A stretch of DNA of 64,000 bases, from assembly GCA_016873095.1 (NCBI GenBank), contig VGYC01000001.1:62001-126000 (forward strand). The letters are read 5' to 3'. Source of the stretch: Planctomycetota bacterium (lineage in GTDB: Bacteria; Planctomycetota; Planctomycetia; Gemmatales; Gemmataceae). Below the pieces are notes generated by a model that worked only from the letters and a program-made list of their open reading frames with translations, did not search any database and was not told where the DNA came from. The number at the start of each line of letters is the position of its first letter. Position 1 is the first letter of the stretch. The position numbers were made by a program, and so were the translations under genes. This document shows, one piece after another, positions 52,705 through 62,706 of the stretch.

Positions 52705-53832
52705 TCACAGAATGCCCGGCGTTGCCACCTTGATGCCCTTGAGCGCCATCTTTAGCTGTTCCGGATTGGGTGCGTATTCCAGGGCGGTTGCCCTGTCGAT
52801 GTCGCCGCGGTCCACCAGCTGCCGCAGATTTTCGGTGAAATCGACCATGCCTTCTTGCGAGCACATGCGGATGGCGTCCAAGATCTTCGAGTCTTCCCCC
52901 TCGCCGATCAGCTTGCGGACGATGGGGTTGACGATCATGATTTCATTCGTGGGGACGCGCGACACACCCGGCTTGATGCTCTTGACGAGCTTCTGGGCCA
53001 CGATCGCCTTGAGGTTGTTGGCCAAGGCTTGACGGATGGCATTGTGCTTGTCCGGCGGGAACAGGTCGAGGATGCGGTTGATGGTGGTGGCCGCACTGGC
53101 GGCGTGGATAGTGCCGAACACCAGGTGGCCTGTCTCGGCGGCATGAATGGCGGCCTCGAACGTCTCAATATCGCGCAACTCGCCGACCAGGATCACGTCA
53201 GGATCCTGCCGCACCGCATCCTTCAGCGCCTTGTGCCAGTTGATGCAGTCCAGGCCGATCTCGCGCTGATTGATGTACGCCTTCTTGTCCTCGAACGTGA
53301 ACTCGATCGGATCCTCGACGGTGAGGATATGCAATGGCTCGCGCGAATTGATGTAGTCGAGCATGGAGGCGATGGTCGTGCTCTTGCCGGAGCCGGTGAC
53401 GCCCGCCAGGATCACCAACCCCTCGGAGAAGTTGCACAGGCCTTCGATCGACGGTGGCAGACCGAGCTTTTCGAAGCTGGGGATGCTAGTGTTGACGCGG
53501 CGGGACACCAGCGACAGCCGGCCGCGCTGCCGGAACAAGCTGACGCGAAACCGGCACTCGTCCTGGCCCACGACGTAGGAAAAATCCACGCCGCCTTCCT
53601 CGTCAAGGATCTTGCGCTGCTTGTCCTTGAGGCAGGGAAGCAGCAGCCGTTCCATGTCGTCCTGGGTAAGCGGCCGCATTTCCATGCGGCGGATGTCGCC
53701 GCGCAAGCGCATCATCGGCGGCTGCCCCACCTTGAGATGCAAGTCGGATGCCTCATGCTTCATCACCATCCGAAACAGCTTGTTGACTTCCGGTTCCTTG
53801 CGAACCTCCGGGGGTGCTTCCGCCGTGGCCAT
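52705..53832 (-). CDS. pilT: Type IV pilus retraction ATPase
   Basis: A 375-residue hexameric ATPase that drives pilus retraction. It shows ASDLHLKVGQPPMMRLRG, Walker A GVTGSGKSTTIASML (about residue 145), Asp box TVEDPIEF, Walker B LVGELRDIETFEAAIHAAETGHLVFG and the His-box HAASAATTINRI. The AIRNLIRE-like C-terminal block of PilT (usual AIRNLIRE) is not exact here. The opening LFRMVMKHEASDLHL is family-typical. GAGGAG precedes the ATG. It sits between a GspE/PilB-like gene and hisF; the pilus inner-membrane protein PilC and the prepilin genes are not in the window, apart from the broken prepilin-like gene. Confidence 0.93.
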   Translation of the reverse strand: MATAEAPPEVRKEPEVNKLFRMVMKHEASDLHLKVGQPPMMRLRGDIRRMEMRPLTQDDMERLLLPCLKDKQRKILDEEGGVDFSYVVGQDECRFRVSLFRQRGRLSLVSRRVNTSIPSFEKLGLPPSIEGLCNFSEGLVILAGVTGSGKSTTIASMLDYINSREPLHILTVEDPIEFTFEDKKAYINQREIGLDCINWHKALKDAVRQDPDVILVGELRDIETFEAAIHAAETGHLVFGTIHAASAATTINRILDLFPPDKHNAIRQALANNLKAIVAQKLVKSIKPGVSRVPTNEIMIVNPIVRKLIGEGEDSKILDAIRMCSQEGMVDFTENLRQLVDRGDIDRATALEYAPNPEQLKMALKGIKVATPGIL

Positions 53833-53888
53833 GTTAGTCTCCTCGAGATGATGAACGAGGGTTCGTCGGTCATCATTCGTCGTTCATT

Positions 53889-54656
53889 CTAGATCCGTAC
53901 GGGCACGCCGCGTTCGGCAAGATACGCCTTGGTGGCGGCGATGCCATATTCATTGTAATGAAAAATACTGGCAGCTAAAGCGGCATCCGCTTTCCCTTCC
54001 GTCAAGACTTGCCGGAGATGCTCCGGCGCGCCTGCGCCGCCACTGGCTACCACGGGAATCGCCACGATCTCGGCCACCGCACGCGTCATCGGCAGATCGT
54101 AACCGGCCTTGGTGCCGTCCGCGTCCATGGACGTTAGCACGATCTCGCCGGCACCCAGTTCCTCAACCCGGCTGGCCCAGGCGACGGCCTCCAGTCCGGT
54201 GGACACGCGACCACCGTTGATGTGTACTTCCCAGAATTCCTTGCCATCTCTGAGCACCCGCCGCGGGTCGATGTTGACCACCGTGGCGCAACTGCCGAAC
54301 CTGCCTGCCACCTCCGTCACCAGGCCGGGGTTGCGAATGGCGGCCGAGTTGATGCTCACCTTTTCCGCTCCTGCCTGGATGAGCCGGGTCGCGTCGTCCA
54401 GTGTGCGGATGCCGCCGCCAACGGTAAACGGCATGAAGACTTCTTCCGAGACGCGACGCACGACGTCGAGCATGATCTCGCGGCCCTCGTGGCTGGCACT
54501 GATGTCGAGGAAGACGAGCTCGTCCGCGCCGGCCTCCTCGTAGCGGCGTGCGACCTCCACCGGATCGCCGGCATCGCGAAGGTTGAGGAAATTGATCCCC
54601 TTCACGACCCGGCCGCGGTTCACGTCCAGACACGGAATGATTCGCTTGGTGAGCAA
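53889..54656 (-). CDS. hisF: Imidazole glycerol phosphate synthase cyclase subunit
   Basis: Histidine biosynthesis: with HisH it turns PRFAR into IGP and AICAR. The 255-residue TIM barrel opens [20 protein letters not shown] with the catalytic Asp, then [31 protein letters not shown], the second catalytic Asp in [13 protein letters not shown], and VVASGGAG. The start codon is TTG (54656), supported by the family N-terminus and GGAA upstream. hisH and other his genes are not adjacent. Confidence 0.95.
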   Translation of the reverse strand: MLTKRIIPCLDVNRGRVVKGINFLNLRDAGDPVEVARRYEEAGADELVFLDISASHEGREIMLDVVRRVSEEVFMPFTVGGGIRTLDDATRLIQAGAEKVSINSAAIRNPGLVTEVAGRFGSCATVVNIDPRRVLRDGKEFWEVHINGGRVSTGLEAVAWASRVEELGAGEIVLTSMDADGTKAGYDLPMTRAVAEIVAIPVVASGGAGAPEHLRQVLTEGKADAALAASIFHYNEYGIAATKAYLAERGVPVRI

Positions 54657-54704
54657 GGCGATTCCAATCTACTCGTTCGTGCCCGACAGGTCAACGCGCG
54701 GCTT

Positions 54705-54761
54705 GTTCACGTTTCGTGCTTCATTTCCCCCGACAGGAGCCAGCGAACGCGAAACGTGAAC
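54705..54761. terminator. Palindrome between the TPR/FG-GAP gene and hisF
   Basis: Arms 54705-54716 and 54750-54761 (GTTCACGTTTCG and its complement) are perfect over 12 bp with a 33-base loop, directly after the stop of the minus-strand gene 54765-58415. It may end that transcript before hisF. There is no T-run. One arm overlaps a repeat shared with 41934-41953. Confidence 0.45.
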
Positions 54762-54764
54762 AGG

Positions 54765-57700
54765 TCACTCCATCGTCCGCGTATTGTAGCGGCGCTGATA
54801 GTCGTGGTGGCGCGGCGTGCGCGGATAGTGCTCGGCCGGGCCGTAGGGGAAGCGGGACATGGCGCGGAAGGGCAGGGGGGCAATGTCACCGCCGGTCATG
54901 GTGAACGGCCCGCAACCCTTGCAGTAGCCGGCCGTGCGCAACACGAAGCTGCGCTGCCAGCCGCTGGGCAACGCCGGTAAGCCGCGGCCATCGAAGCGGA
55001 CCGAGACTTCCTCGCCGGGTCCGAAGATGACGAAGCAGTCGTCGCGCTCGCGCAGCAGTTCCGTCACCGAGCCCAGTCTGGTTAACTTGCCGTTCTGCCT
55101 GGTAAACGGCGGGCGTTCGAGCTGGTCGTAGTCGTAGAGGGCAGGCTGCCGGCCGTCAGGGGAGACTTCCTTCATGAAGCCGCGCTTCTCCAGTTCCGCG
55201 TCATGCACATCGAGCACGCGGCAATGCGATAATTGGCCGGGCTGGCCGCGCTGCGCGACGGGCGCGATGAAGGCCTGGTCCCAGAAGACGCACATGTTTG
55301 TCTTGATTCGTAGCACGCAGCGGCCGCCGCCAAGCTTGCCGGTAACATCGACGGCCATCATCCGCGGCAGCCCGGCGGGAAAACCCATGTCCGCGCTGAC
55401 GGCGGTCCATGTGCCGTCGCTGCCCAGCCGATGCAACGTCGGCGGTTGCAATGAAATGCCCGCCTGGTTTGCCGCCCACATCGAGTCCGGATAAGCGTAA
55501 TCGGTCCAGCCGGCGAGGAACAGCACCAGCGCGTCTTTTTGTGGGTACTTGGCGAGCTGCTCGCCGAAATCAAGCTCGACCCAGTGGTCTTCCGCGAAGC
55601 CGGTCCAAGCCCGCCGCGCGAAGCCGTTCACCATCTTGCGATCCCGGTGACGCAGCGTCTCGGTCACGTCGCGGCCACGATGATCACTCGCCTTGACGGG
55701 GAATACGCGCTGCCCGTCTCGAAATGCAAGCAAGTCCTGGCTGGGCGGCGGACCGGAGAGCGTGAAGCGCTCGTCGGGATAGACGCTGATACCGGGCGGC
55801 TGATCGATGACCGCGAGCTGCAAGTGATCCAGGTAGGTCACCTCGTCCATCGGCTCGGCGATCTTGAGGACGTAGAAGCCGTCGCGCGGCTTCAACTGTC
55901 GAGGCTCGATCTTGACGGTCTCCTCCGGCCGGGGTTGCATGCACGTGCCATCCGGCATGGCCTCGCCCAGCGTGCCGACCCCCAGAAAATCGGTGACGCA
56001 GGTGTAGCGCTCGCCGTCCCAGGTGAAGAGGACGGGGCAGGAATCCGGCTTACGGTTGCGCTGATCGATCATCAATGGCTTGCAGCTCGCGAGTTCAAGC
56101 TCGGCTTGCCAGCAGTTGTCCGGCCAGCGCAGGCGCAGGACTTCTGCCGAGTGCTTGCCGAGGCCGAGATGGATCGGCTGCAACGATTGGCCCAGGCCGG
56201 CCGAGAGCGTCGTGTACTCCAGCCCGGTCCAGAAATCCGCTGACTGGGCGACCACCCAGGTGCCGATGCCGTCGGCGTTGCAACGCACCGTCCGGCCTTC
56301 CGATTCAACCTTACGATGCCCTACTAGCGTGACATCGATCGCTCGCATTGCGTTGCCGAGGTTCCGGCGCCATTGCAAACCCTGTCCTTCGGACCAGATC
56401 AGCATGTCAGGAAAACAGGTCTCACCCAAGCTGACTGCGCCCAGCGCGATAATGTCATTAGGCCACGCGGCATCGCTTCCAAGCCCTTCCGAAGCGTGCG
56501 CCAGCTTCCCACCGCGATTGTGCAGCAGCACGGGACGTCCTTTCTCGGAAAGCCCAATGACGTCCGTCCAGCCGTCGTTATCGATATCGATGGCCTGCGC
56601 TTGGATCAGCGTCGGCGAATGGCATGGCCCTTCCTGGTACAGTTTTTCGAGGTTCTGCTCGGTGGCAATGGCCGGCTGGCTTAATAGCAAAATGGGCGGC
56701 GCGGCGGGACGGATGAGAAACAGGTCGGAACGCCGATCGTGGTTGGCATCAAGGACGAGAGCGCCGTTCCATGAATCGGTTCCGGTAAGCGCGGCCGGCA
56801 AAGATGCGGATCGCAAACGCAATAGACGGTCGTTTATCAAGGCTGATCCACCTGTGCGATCGGCGAGGACCAGCACGTCGGTATCCCGATCGCCGTCCAG
56901 ATCCACAGCGGCGACTGTCATGGCCGATTCAAATTCAGACAGCGATTTGGCGTCGAATTTGCGGAAGGCCGGCCGCAGCGGCGGCGCATCCTCCTTGACG
57001 TTCAAGGGAACCTTCGCTTCGCCCACGTTCAGAAAAACGCGTAGCCCTCCCGACGCGACACCCTTACCGGCCAGCGACTCAAGGGTTTCCTCGGAACTGG
57101 CAGCATACCGAGCGATCAGCAGATCGAGGTCCATGTCCTGGTCTAGGTCCACGAAGCAGCTACCCAGGCAGACGCCGCTCATCTTGTCGAGACCTGCTTC
57201 ACGCGTCACGTCGGCAAATACTGCTTTGGCACCTTTGTTGCGAGATTGATTCTGAAAGAGCCAGTTTCGCCCGGCCCCGGTAATGAAGATGTCTGGGTAG
57301 CCGTCATTGTCGAAGTCAGCGACGGTGCAGCCCAGGCTCGGTCGCGTTTCGGCGAGGCCCGCTTCATGCGTCACATCCTCGAAAGTCAGCCTACCCCTTT
57401 GGAATCCACGATTCTTCAGCAGTAGATCACGAACCTGATCGTCCTCGACTACGGCGCCAGCCAGAAAGAGGTCTGGAAGACCGTCGCGATTGAAATCCAG
57501 CACGACCATCGTGGCCCCGAATCGACGACGGATCTCGCGTCGAAGATTGGCAGTTGCGTCCTTGCCGAAATCAAGCGCCCGGGCCCAGCGGGCGCCCGTT
57601 TTCAACTTCACATCCAGCCTGTCATCTGGATGAAACAATGGAATCGGCCCGATGTTTGCGGCCTGGTGCTTCCTTGGCGGCGTTGAAATTACTTCAGAGT

Positions 57701-58415
57701 ATCTGCCTGGCTCGCCATATGCCGACTTCTCTTGGTCGTAAAAGCGATCCAGTGCTTTTTGAGCATTGTCGAGGCTGTCGGCACGTTTTTGGTCCGAGCC
57801 CTTGGGCGAGCGATGCAACATCTGCGCCAAACCGTAAATAGCCGATCGCAAATGAGGATCAAGCTGGACGGCTCTTTCAAGGCATTTCAGCTTCTCGTCG
57901 GCTTTGTCCAAATCAAGCATCAATCCGCGAAAATACCAGGCATGCGCGTCATTGGGATCGATTTGCGTTACTTTCTCGAAGTGCGGCAACGCTTTGTCGC
58001 GATCGCGGAAGTGGAGAATATAGCCAAGACAAAAATGGGCATGCGGCTCGTCCGGCTCTTTGTCCAGCACCTGGCGAAATATGGCGGTGGCTTGTTCTAG
58101 AAACTCGGGCTTATTGCGATTGTAGAGAGCGATTGCACGATTCACGTGTCCCGGCGTCCAGTCCGGCGCCATGCGGACCACCTCGGCGAAAGCCGCCGCC
58201 GCCTCCTCGTACTTGAATTGCTCCATCAGCCCCACGCCGCGATTGTTGACGCTGTAGACGGCTGACATGGCGGTCGTGTCGGCATCGGACCTGGACCAGT
58301 ACCACCAGGCAACGCTGCCGCCGGCAACCAGCACTCCCAGTGCCAGCCAGATCAGCCAGCCGCGCGCCGTCCGCGGTTGCGATGCATTCGATTGCCAGCC
58401 CGAAGATTGCGACAT
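54765..58415 (-). CDS. Giant TPR / FG-GAP / ASPIC-like protein
   Basis: A 1216-residue protein. A short basic leader is followed by one membrane helix (about residues 17-42, WLIWLALGVLVAGGSVAWWYW), then TPR units (about 55-225; GVGLMEQFKYEEAAAAFAEVV, YLHFRDRDKALPHFEKVTQ-like). Next are FG-GAP/VCBS calcium-binding repeats (DFNRDGLPDLFLAG, DFDNDGYPDIFITG, DIDNDGWTDVIGLS, ...) in a propeller-like middle. A C-terminal ASPIC/UnbV-like region contains VLRLRWPDNCW. A late CKGCGP motif is present. It is probably anchored in the membrane with the bulk outside. ATG 58415 has GAGG upstream; ATG 58430 is possible. It is divergent from the CRTAC1-like gene. Confidence 0.85.
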   Translation of the reverse strand: MSQSSGWQSNASQPRTARGWLIWLALGVLVAGGSVAWWYWSRSDADTTAMSAVYSVNNRGVGLMEQFKYEEAAAAFAEVVRMAPDWTPGHVNRAIALYNRNKPEFLEQATAIFRQVLDKEPDEPHAHFCLGYILHFRDRDKALPHFEKVTQIDPNDAHAWYFRGLMLDLDKADEKLKCLERAVQLDPHLRSAIYGLAQMLHRSPKGSDQKRADSLDNAQKALDRFYDQEKSAYGEPGRYSEVISTPPRKHQAANIGPIPLFHPDDRLDVKLKTGARWARALDFGKDATANLRREIRRRFGATMVVLDFNRDGLPDLFLAGAVVEDDQVRDLLLKNRGFQRGRLTFEDVTHEAGLAETRPSLGCTVADFDNDGYPDIFITGAGRNWLFQNQSRNKGAKAVFADVTREAGLDKMSGVCLGSCFVDLDQDMDLDLLIARYAASSEETLESLAGKGVASGGLRVFLNVGEAKVPLNVKEDAPPLRPAFRKFDAKSLSEFESAMTVAAVDLDGDRDTDVLVLADRTGGSALINDRLLRLRSASLPAALTGTDSWNGALVLDANHDRRSDLFLIRPAAPPILLLSQPAIATEQNLEKLYQEGPCHSPTLIQAQAIDIDNDGWTDVIGLSEKGRPVLLHNRGGKLAHASEGLGSDAAWPNDIIALGAVSLGETCFPDMLIWSEGQGLQWRRNLGNAMRAIDVTLVGHRKVESEGRTVRCNADGIGTWVVAQSADFWTGLEYTTLSAGLGQSLQPIHLGLGKHSAEVLRLRWPDNCWQAELELASCKPLMIDQRNRKPDSCPVLFTWDGERYTCVTDFLGVGTLGEAMPDGTCMQPRPEETVKIEPRQLKPRDGFYVLKIAEPMDEVTYLDHLQLAVIDQPPGISVYPDERFTLSGPPPSQDLLAFRDGQRVFPVKASDHRGRDVTETLRHRDRKMVNGFARRAWTGFAEDHWVELDFGEQLAKYPQKDALVLFLAGWTDYAYPDSMWAANQAGISLQPPTLHRLGSDGTWTAVSADMGFPAGLPRMMAVDVTGKLGGGRCVLRIKTNMCVFWDQAFIAPVAQRGQPGQLSHCRVLDVHDAELEKRGFMKEVSPDGRQPALYDYDQLERPPFTRQNGKLTRLGSVTELLRERDDCFVIFGPGEEVSVRFDGRGLPALPSGWQRSFVLRTAGYCKGCGPFTMTGGDIAPLPFRAMSRFPYGPAEHYPRTPRHHDYQRRYNTRTME

Positions 58416-58607
58416 GAGCCACCTCGCCATGCCAATGTTGCCAACGAAAGAATGAAAAAGCCGCGAGTCTCTACCCATGTCTACGGAAAAACGGGGCGCT
58501 GGTTCGTGCCGGCGATCCTTTTGCCGTTCACGGCGTATTGACACCAGCAACGATCGGCTCTTTACTTAAAGTATCCTTATTCCTTTCATCGCCGACGAGG
58601 GAGTTTC

Positions 58608-60626
58608 ATGCGCATCATCAACGCTAGCGTCGGGGGGGGGCGGATGCTCGTCCTCCTCCTGGTGTTGCTCGGAGCGATCGCGCCTTTTCTCGCGTCCTGC
58701 CAGAAAACGGTAGCGCCGGACGAACCCAAGAACGAGGAGTCCAAGAGCCTGCCGTTCTTTGAGGACGTGACCGCGGTTTCCGGCATCGATTTCATGTACC
58801 GCAACGGCGAGGAGGAACCCCACTATCCCAAGCGCCGGGAGAGCGACGGCAAGAAGATGAGCCCGCACTACGCAATCGTGGAATCGCTGGGCGGCGGGCT
58901 GGGAATGATCGACTACGACGGCGATGGCTTGCCCGATATTTTCATCGCCGGCGGCGGCTATTATGACGGCCCCGATCTCAAGCAGATGAAGGGGCATCCG
59001 AACCGCTTCTACAAGAACATGGGGAACTTTCAGTTCAAGGACGTGACCAAGGATGTGGGCCTGCACGAACCGCTGTTCTTCAGCCACGGCTGCGCCGTGG
59101 GCGACTACAACCGCGACGGCTGGCCGGACTTGCTGGTCACCGGCTATGGCCGGGTGGCCCTGTTCCGCAACGATTCGGACGGCAAGGGCGGGCGCAAGTT
59201 CACCGAGGTCACCAAGGAGGTCGGCCTGCTCGGCGACCATTTCTGGGCGACCAGCGCCGGCTTCGCCGACTTCGACGGCGACGGCTGGACCGACCTCTAC
59301 ATCTGCCAGTACGTGAACTGGTCCTTCCAGAACAATCCGAAGTGCGGTGGCTATCACGCCAAGGCCGTGCAAGACGTTTGTCCGCCGAAGACGTTTCAGG
59401 CGCGACCGCATGCCGTGTATCGCAACGACGGCAAGGGCCACTTTGTAAACGTGACACGCGAGTCGGGCATTCGCATCGATCGCCGGGCCGAGGTGCCTGG
59501 ATTGCAAGAAAAGCTCAAGCAGAAGCGCAAGGACCTCGAAGCCCGACAGGCGACGCTGGCGCCGCGGAAAAAGGGGGAAAAGATGGCGGCCGAGGCAGCC
59601 GAGCAAATTGCCGGCCTCGAACGTGACGTGGAGACACTGGAGCGCGACCTGGCCCGAGCCGAGAGCGACGAGTTCGGCAAGGGGTTGGGACTGGTTATCC
59701 TGGACGTCAACGGCGACGGCAAGCCGGACATCTACGTTGCCAACGATACGGTTGACAACTTTTTGTACCTCAATCGCAGCAAGCCGGGGATGATTCGCTT
59801 CGCCGAGGTCGGCATGGAGATGGGAGTTGCCAAGGATGATCAGGGCACGGCTCAGGGCAGCATGGGAGCCGACGCCGCCGATTTTGACGGCAGCGGCTGG
59901 CCGGCTCTGTGGGTCACGAATTACGAGGGCGAATTGCACGCCCTGTATCGCAACATTGTCAAGGGTGGACGGCAATATTTCGCGTTTGCGACGAGCATGG
60001 CCGGCATCGCCGCGATCGGCCAGCAGTTCGTCGGCTTCGGCACGGGCTTTCTGGATCTGGACAACGACGGCTGGGAAGACCTGTTCATCTCCAATGGGCA
60101 CGTGATTCGCCACCCGTTCCCGGCGCCGCTGGCGCAGCGACCGGTGCTGTTTCGCAACGCAGGACTGGGAAAGTTTCGTGAAGTCTCGAAGTCGGAAGGC
60201 AAGTATTTTCAGACGGGCCATCGCGGCCGGGGCGTCGCCATCGGCGATCTCAACAACGACGGCCTGCCAGATATCATTGTCAGCCATGTCCAGGAGTCCG
60301 TGGCCATCCTGCGCAACGTGACGGCGCCGGCGAACCACTGGGTTGGCGTGCAACTGGTCGGGCGGGACCGGCGCTCGGCCGTCGGCGCCAAGGTGACACT
60401 GGAAGCGAACAAGCGCACCTTGACGCGCTTCGCCAAGGGCGGCGCCAGCTATCTGTCAGCCAACGACAGCCGCATCATCTTTGGCCTTGGCCACGCCACG
60501 CAGGCCGGCAAGCTGGTCGTCCACTGGGATTCCGGCACGCCGCGCGTCGAATCGTGGCATGGACTGGCGACCGACACCTATCATCGCCTCGAGCAAGGCA
60601 AGGGGCAAGTGGTCGAGGTGAAATAG
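58608..60626 (+). CDS. CRTAC1-like FG-GAP/ASPIC-UnbV lipoprotein
   Basis: A 672-residue exported protein. The N-terminus has a lipoprotein signal (LLVLLGAIAPFLASCQK, lipobox LASC). FG-GAP/VCBS calcium-binding repeats follow (DYDGDGLPDIFIAGGG, DYNRDGWPDLLVTGYG, DFDGDGWTDLYICQY, DVNGDGKPDIYVANDT, DLNNDGLPDIIVSH). A charged coiled-coil helix (LQEKLKQKRKDLEARQATLA, about 298-340) interrupts the series. The C-terminus is an ASPIC/UnbV-like domain ending in HRLEQGKGQVVEVK. A run of nine G (58632-58640) lies within the signal peptide codons; an in-frame ATG at 58644 follows it. It is convergent with the heptaheme gene. Confidence 0.88.
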   Translation: MRIINASVGGGRMLVLLLVLLGAIAPFLASCQKTVAPDEPKNEESKSLPFFEDVTAVSGIDFMYRNGEEEPHYPKRRESDGKKMSPHYAIVESLGGGLGMIDYDGDGLPDIFIAGGGYYDGPDLKQMKGHPNRFYKNMGNFQFKDVTKDVGLHEPLFFSHGCAVGDYNRDGWPDLLVTGYGRVALFRNDSDGKGGRKFTEVTKEVGLLGDHFWATSAGFADFDGDGWTDLYICQYVNWSFQNNPKCGGYHAKAVQDVCPPKTFQARPHAVYRNDGKGHFVNVTRESGIRIDRRAEVPGLQEKLKQKRKDLEARQATLAPRKKGEKMAAEAAEQIAGLERDVETLERDLARAESDEFGKGLGLVILDVNGDGKPDIYVANDTVDNFLYLNRSKPGMIRFAEVGMEMGVAKDDQGTAQGSMGADAADFDGSGWPALWVTNYEGELHALYRNIVKGGRQYFAFATSMAGIAAIGQQFVGFGTGFLDLDNDGWEDLFISNGHVIRHPFPAPLAQRPVLFRNAGLGKFREVSKSEGKYFQTGHRGRGVAIGDLNNDGLPDIIVSHVQESVAILRNVTAPANHWVGVQLVGRDRRSAVGAKVTLEANKRTLTRFAKGGASYLSANDSRIIFGLGHATQAGKLVVHWDSGTPRVESWHGLATDTYHRLEQGKGQVVEVK

Positions 60627-60636
60627 CCTCGCCCAA

Positions 60637-62685
60637 TCAGGGCGACGGAAAGTGCACCTTGGTGGAAAGCACTTCCTTGCCGGTGGGCTCGGAACGGGAG
60701 AAGGCGGCGTTGGGATCGCCACGGTAACCGGTGCGTCGCAAGGCATCGAGCCAGGTCTTGCGGGCATCGGCGTTGCCCGGGTCCAGGTGAAGCCAGTGAC
60801 GGCTGTGCACAAGAACGCCTTGCCAGTCCTGCTTGCTGGCCAGCAAGCGGGCGAGGTTATCGCGATAATTAGCCATCCAGGGATTCACGGCAACCGCGCG
60901 CTGCCAGTAATCCGTTGCCGGTTCCAACCGGCCGAGGACTTGTGCGGCGGCCGCTGCCATGCTCAAGGAGATTTCGCGATTTGGTCTCTTCTGCAAGACG
61001 GTTTCGTAGGCTGCCAGACTCTCGGCCAGTCGGCGTTCAAGAAACAGGCCGTACGCTTTTATCTCCCAGGCCGTCACGTCATCGGGATCGTCCACGAGGG
61101 CTGATTCGAGGATGCGAATCGCCGACGATGTATGTCGCGGGTCGAGCTTTCCCTTGGCGATAAGCTGAATCATGGCAATGCCCAGATCGCGGCTCAGACT
61201 CTTATCGGCCAGGTCGATCTTGCCTCGGTGAAAATGTGCCAGCGGCAAGCCCTGGCCGTGCCCAGGCGGCGGCTCAGGCCCTTCCTTGTCGGGTGGCTGC
61301 GGCTTGCGCACAATGCGATGGTCGGTGGAAGCGGCGTGGGCAATGTCCGACGACGAATAGCGGGGCATATGGCAAGCCGCGCAGTTGTCCGCGTTGCGGC
61401 TTCGTTCGGCCAGGCTCAAACTGCAAGAAGTCCTTTCGTCACCCCCCTTGTCCTTCGCAACGGCGTGGCAGCGCAGGCAGCGTTCGCGATAATGGACGAC
61501 GGTTTCCTCGGGTCGCACGCGCTGGTGGGGGTTGTGACAAGTGATGCAGCCCAGCTTGTTATCCCCGTGGCTGCGCTCGAAACAGCGGCTGAGGTACATC
61601 TGCTCGACGTGATTGACGGCCTTCTTGTCCAGCCCGGTCTCGCGGGGATGGACAAAGGTCGAGACAAATTGGTCGAGCGGCATGCCGGGCCGATAATCAA
61701 ACAAGCCGCGTTGCCGCGGCAGAACGCGATTCTCCCCTTCCAGGTGGCATTGCTGGCAGACTGCCTCGCGCAGGTCGTGGCGTAGCTTGCCGGGATGCAC
61801 GATGGAAGCGTCAAGCCTTCTGACGCGTTCGCGCAGAAATGGCCGCATCTCCTCCGCAACCGATTGCAATCGCTGTTGCCGCACGTGCTTCTCGCCGGGC
61901 CCGTGGCAGCGTTCGCAGCCAATCGCGTGTCCGGAAATGTAGGGTGGCTCGAACTGATTGATGGTGTCCTCTCTGGGGAACGCCAGGTTCGTGTGGCAAA
62001 ACAGGCAGGCTCCCTTGACGGGCCGAAGTCTCTGCACCGTGAAGCCCGGCGAGTTATCCCAGATCTTCTTCTGCGAATACCAGCTGATGGCCGTCTGAAA
62101 CAAGAAGCCATCGCCCAGAAAGCTCAAGTACGAGTGCCCGTGGCTGCCGGAGCCGATGGCAAACTGGGCCTCGACGGCCGTTTCAAAATCCGGACGCTTG
62201 CTGGCGTCCAAATGGACTTCGTGGTGATAGACGCGCTTGCCGCGCCGTTCCACACGAAATGCCGACTCTTGAAACAAGAACGGATTGTTGCTGGCCTTGT
62301 CGTACGACTGCGAGCCGGATAGCTGGGCCATGGGAATCAACGACAACGCCATGGGCGAATGCAGATAGGTTCCTGCGATATCGTCGTGACAGCCGGCACA
62401 CGCATCCGTGCCCACGTACTTGACGTCCGGATGAACGTTCTGAAACGGCCCCAAATAGGATCGGCGCGGATCGGGAGCGGCTTCTTTCTCAATGATCGGA
62501 GGGTCGCTTCGAAAGAAGAATGGGAAAAAACGCTCAGCCAGCAAGGTGGCGGCGGCAATGAGTATGACGCCCAGAAAGGCAAGTCGAAGACCGGACCAGT
62601 GGGAGCGCGCGCTGATCGGCTGGGTCGTCTGAATCGGTTCGGGAAACTGCTCTTTGGAGCCAGTGTCCGCGTCGTCGCGATTCAT
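60637..62685 (-). CDS. Membrane-anchored heptaheme cytochrome c with C-terminal TPRs
   Basis: A 682-residue protein. One membrane helix lies near residues 32-52. Seven CxxCH haem sites follow in order: CAGCH, CLFCH, CERCH, CQQCH, CITCH, CLRCH and CAACH (about residues 95-450). They are spaced irregularly, in the cytochrome c554/c3-like style of multihaem proteins. From about residue 510 the protein becomes a TPR-like helical array (VLQKRPNREISLSMAAAAAQ, ATDYWQRAVAVNPWMANYRD). It has no catalytic lysine-haem site that I can recognise, so electron transfer is the safest call. The upstream TPR gene ends 21 bases before it. Confidence 0.87.
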   Translation of the reverse strand: MNRDDADTGSKEQFPEPIQTTQPISARSHWSGLRLAFLGVILIAAATLLAERFFPFFFRSDPPIIEKEAAPDPRRSYLGPFQNVHPDVKYVGTDACAGCHDDIAGTYLHSPMALSLIPMAQLSGSQSYDKASNNPFLFQESAFRVERRGKRVYHHEVHLDASKRPDFETAVEAQFAIGSGSHGHSYLSFLGDGFLFQTAISWYSQKKIWDNSPGFTVQRLRPVKGACLFCHTNLAFPREDTINQFEPPYISGHAIGCERCHGPGEKHVRQQRLQSVAEEMRPFLRERVRRLDASIVHPGKLRHDLREAVCQQCHLEGENRVLPRQRGLFDYRPGMPLDQFVSTFVHPRETGLDKKAVNHVEQMYLSRCFERSHGDNKLGCITCHNPHQRVRPEETVVHYRERCLRCHAVAKDKGGDERTSCSLSLAERSRNADNCAACHMPRYSSSDIAHAASTDHRIVRKPQPPDKEGPEPPPGHGQGLPLAHFHRGKIDLADKSLSRDLGIAMIQLIAKGKLDPRHTSSAIRILESALVDDPDDVTAWEIKAYGLFLERRLAESLAAYETVLQKRPNREISLSMAAAAAQVLGRLEPATDYWQRAVAVNPWMANYRDNLARLLASKQDWQGVLVHSRHWLHLDPGNADARKTWLDALRRTGYRGDPNAAFSRSEPTGKEVLSTKVHFPSP

Positions 62686-62706
62686 GTGCCTTCTCCCCTG
62701 AGCCTC

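Noticed and set aside
58566-60353. Long minus-strand open frame of 595 codons
   Set aside because: It lies antisense to the CRTAC1-like gene and its product has no domain pattern; the plus-strand FG-GAP repeats prove the other strand. GC-rich third positions keep the shadow open.
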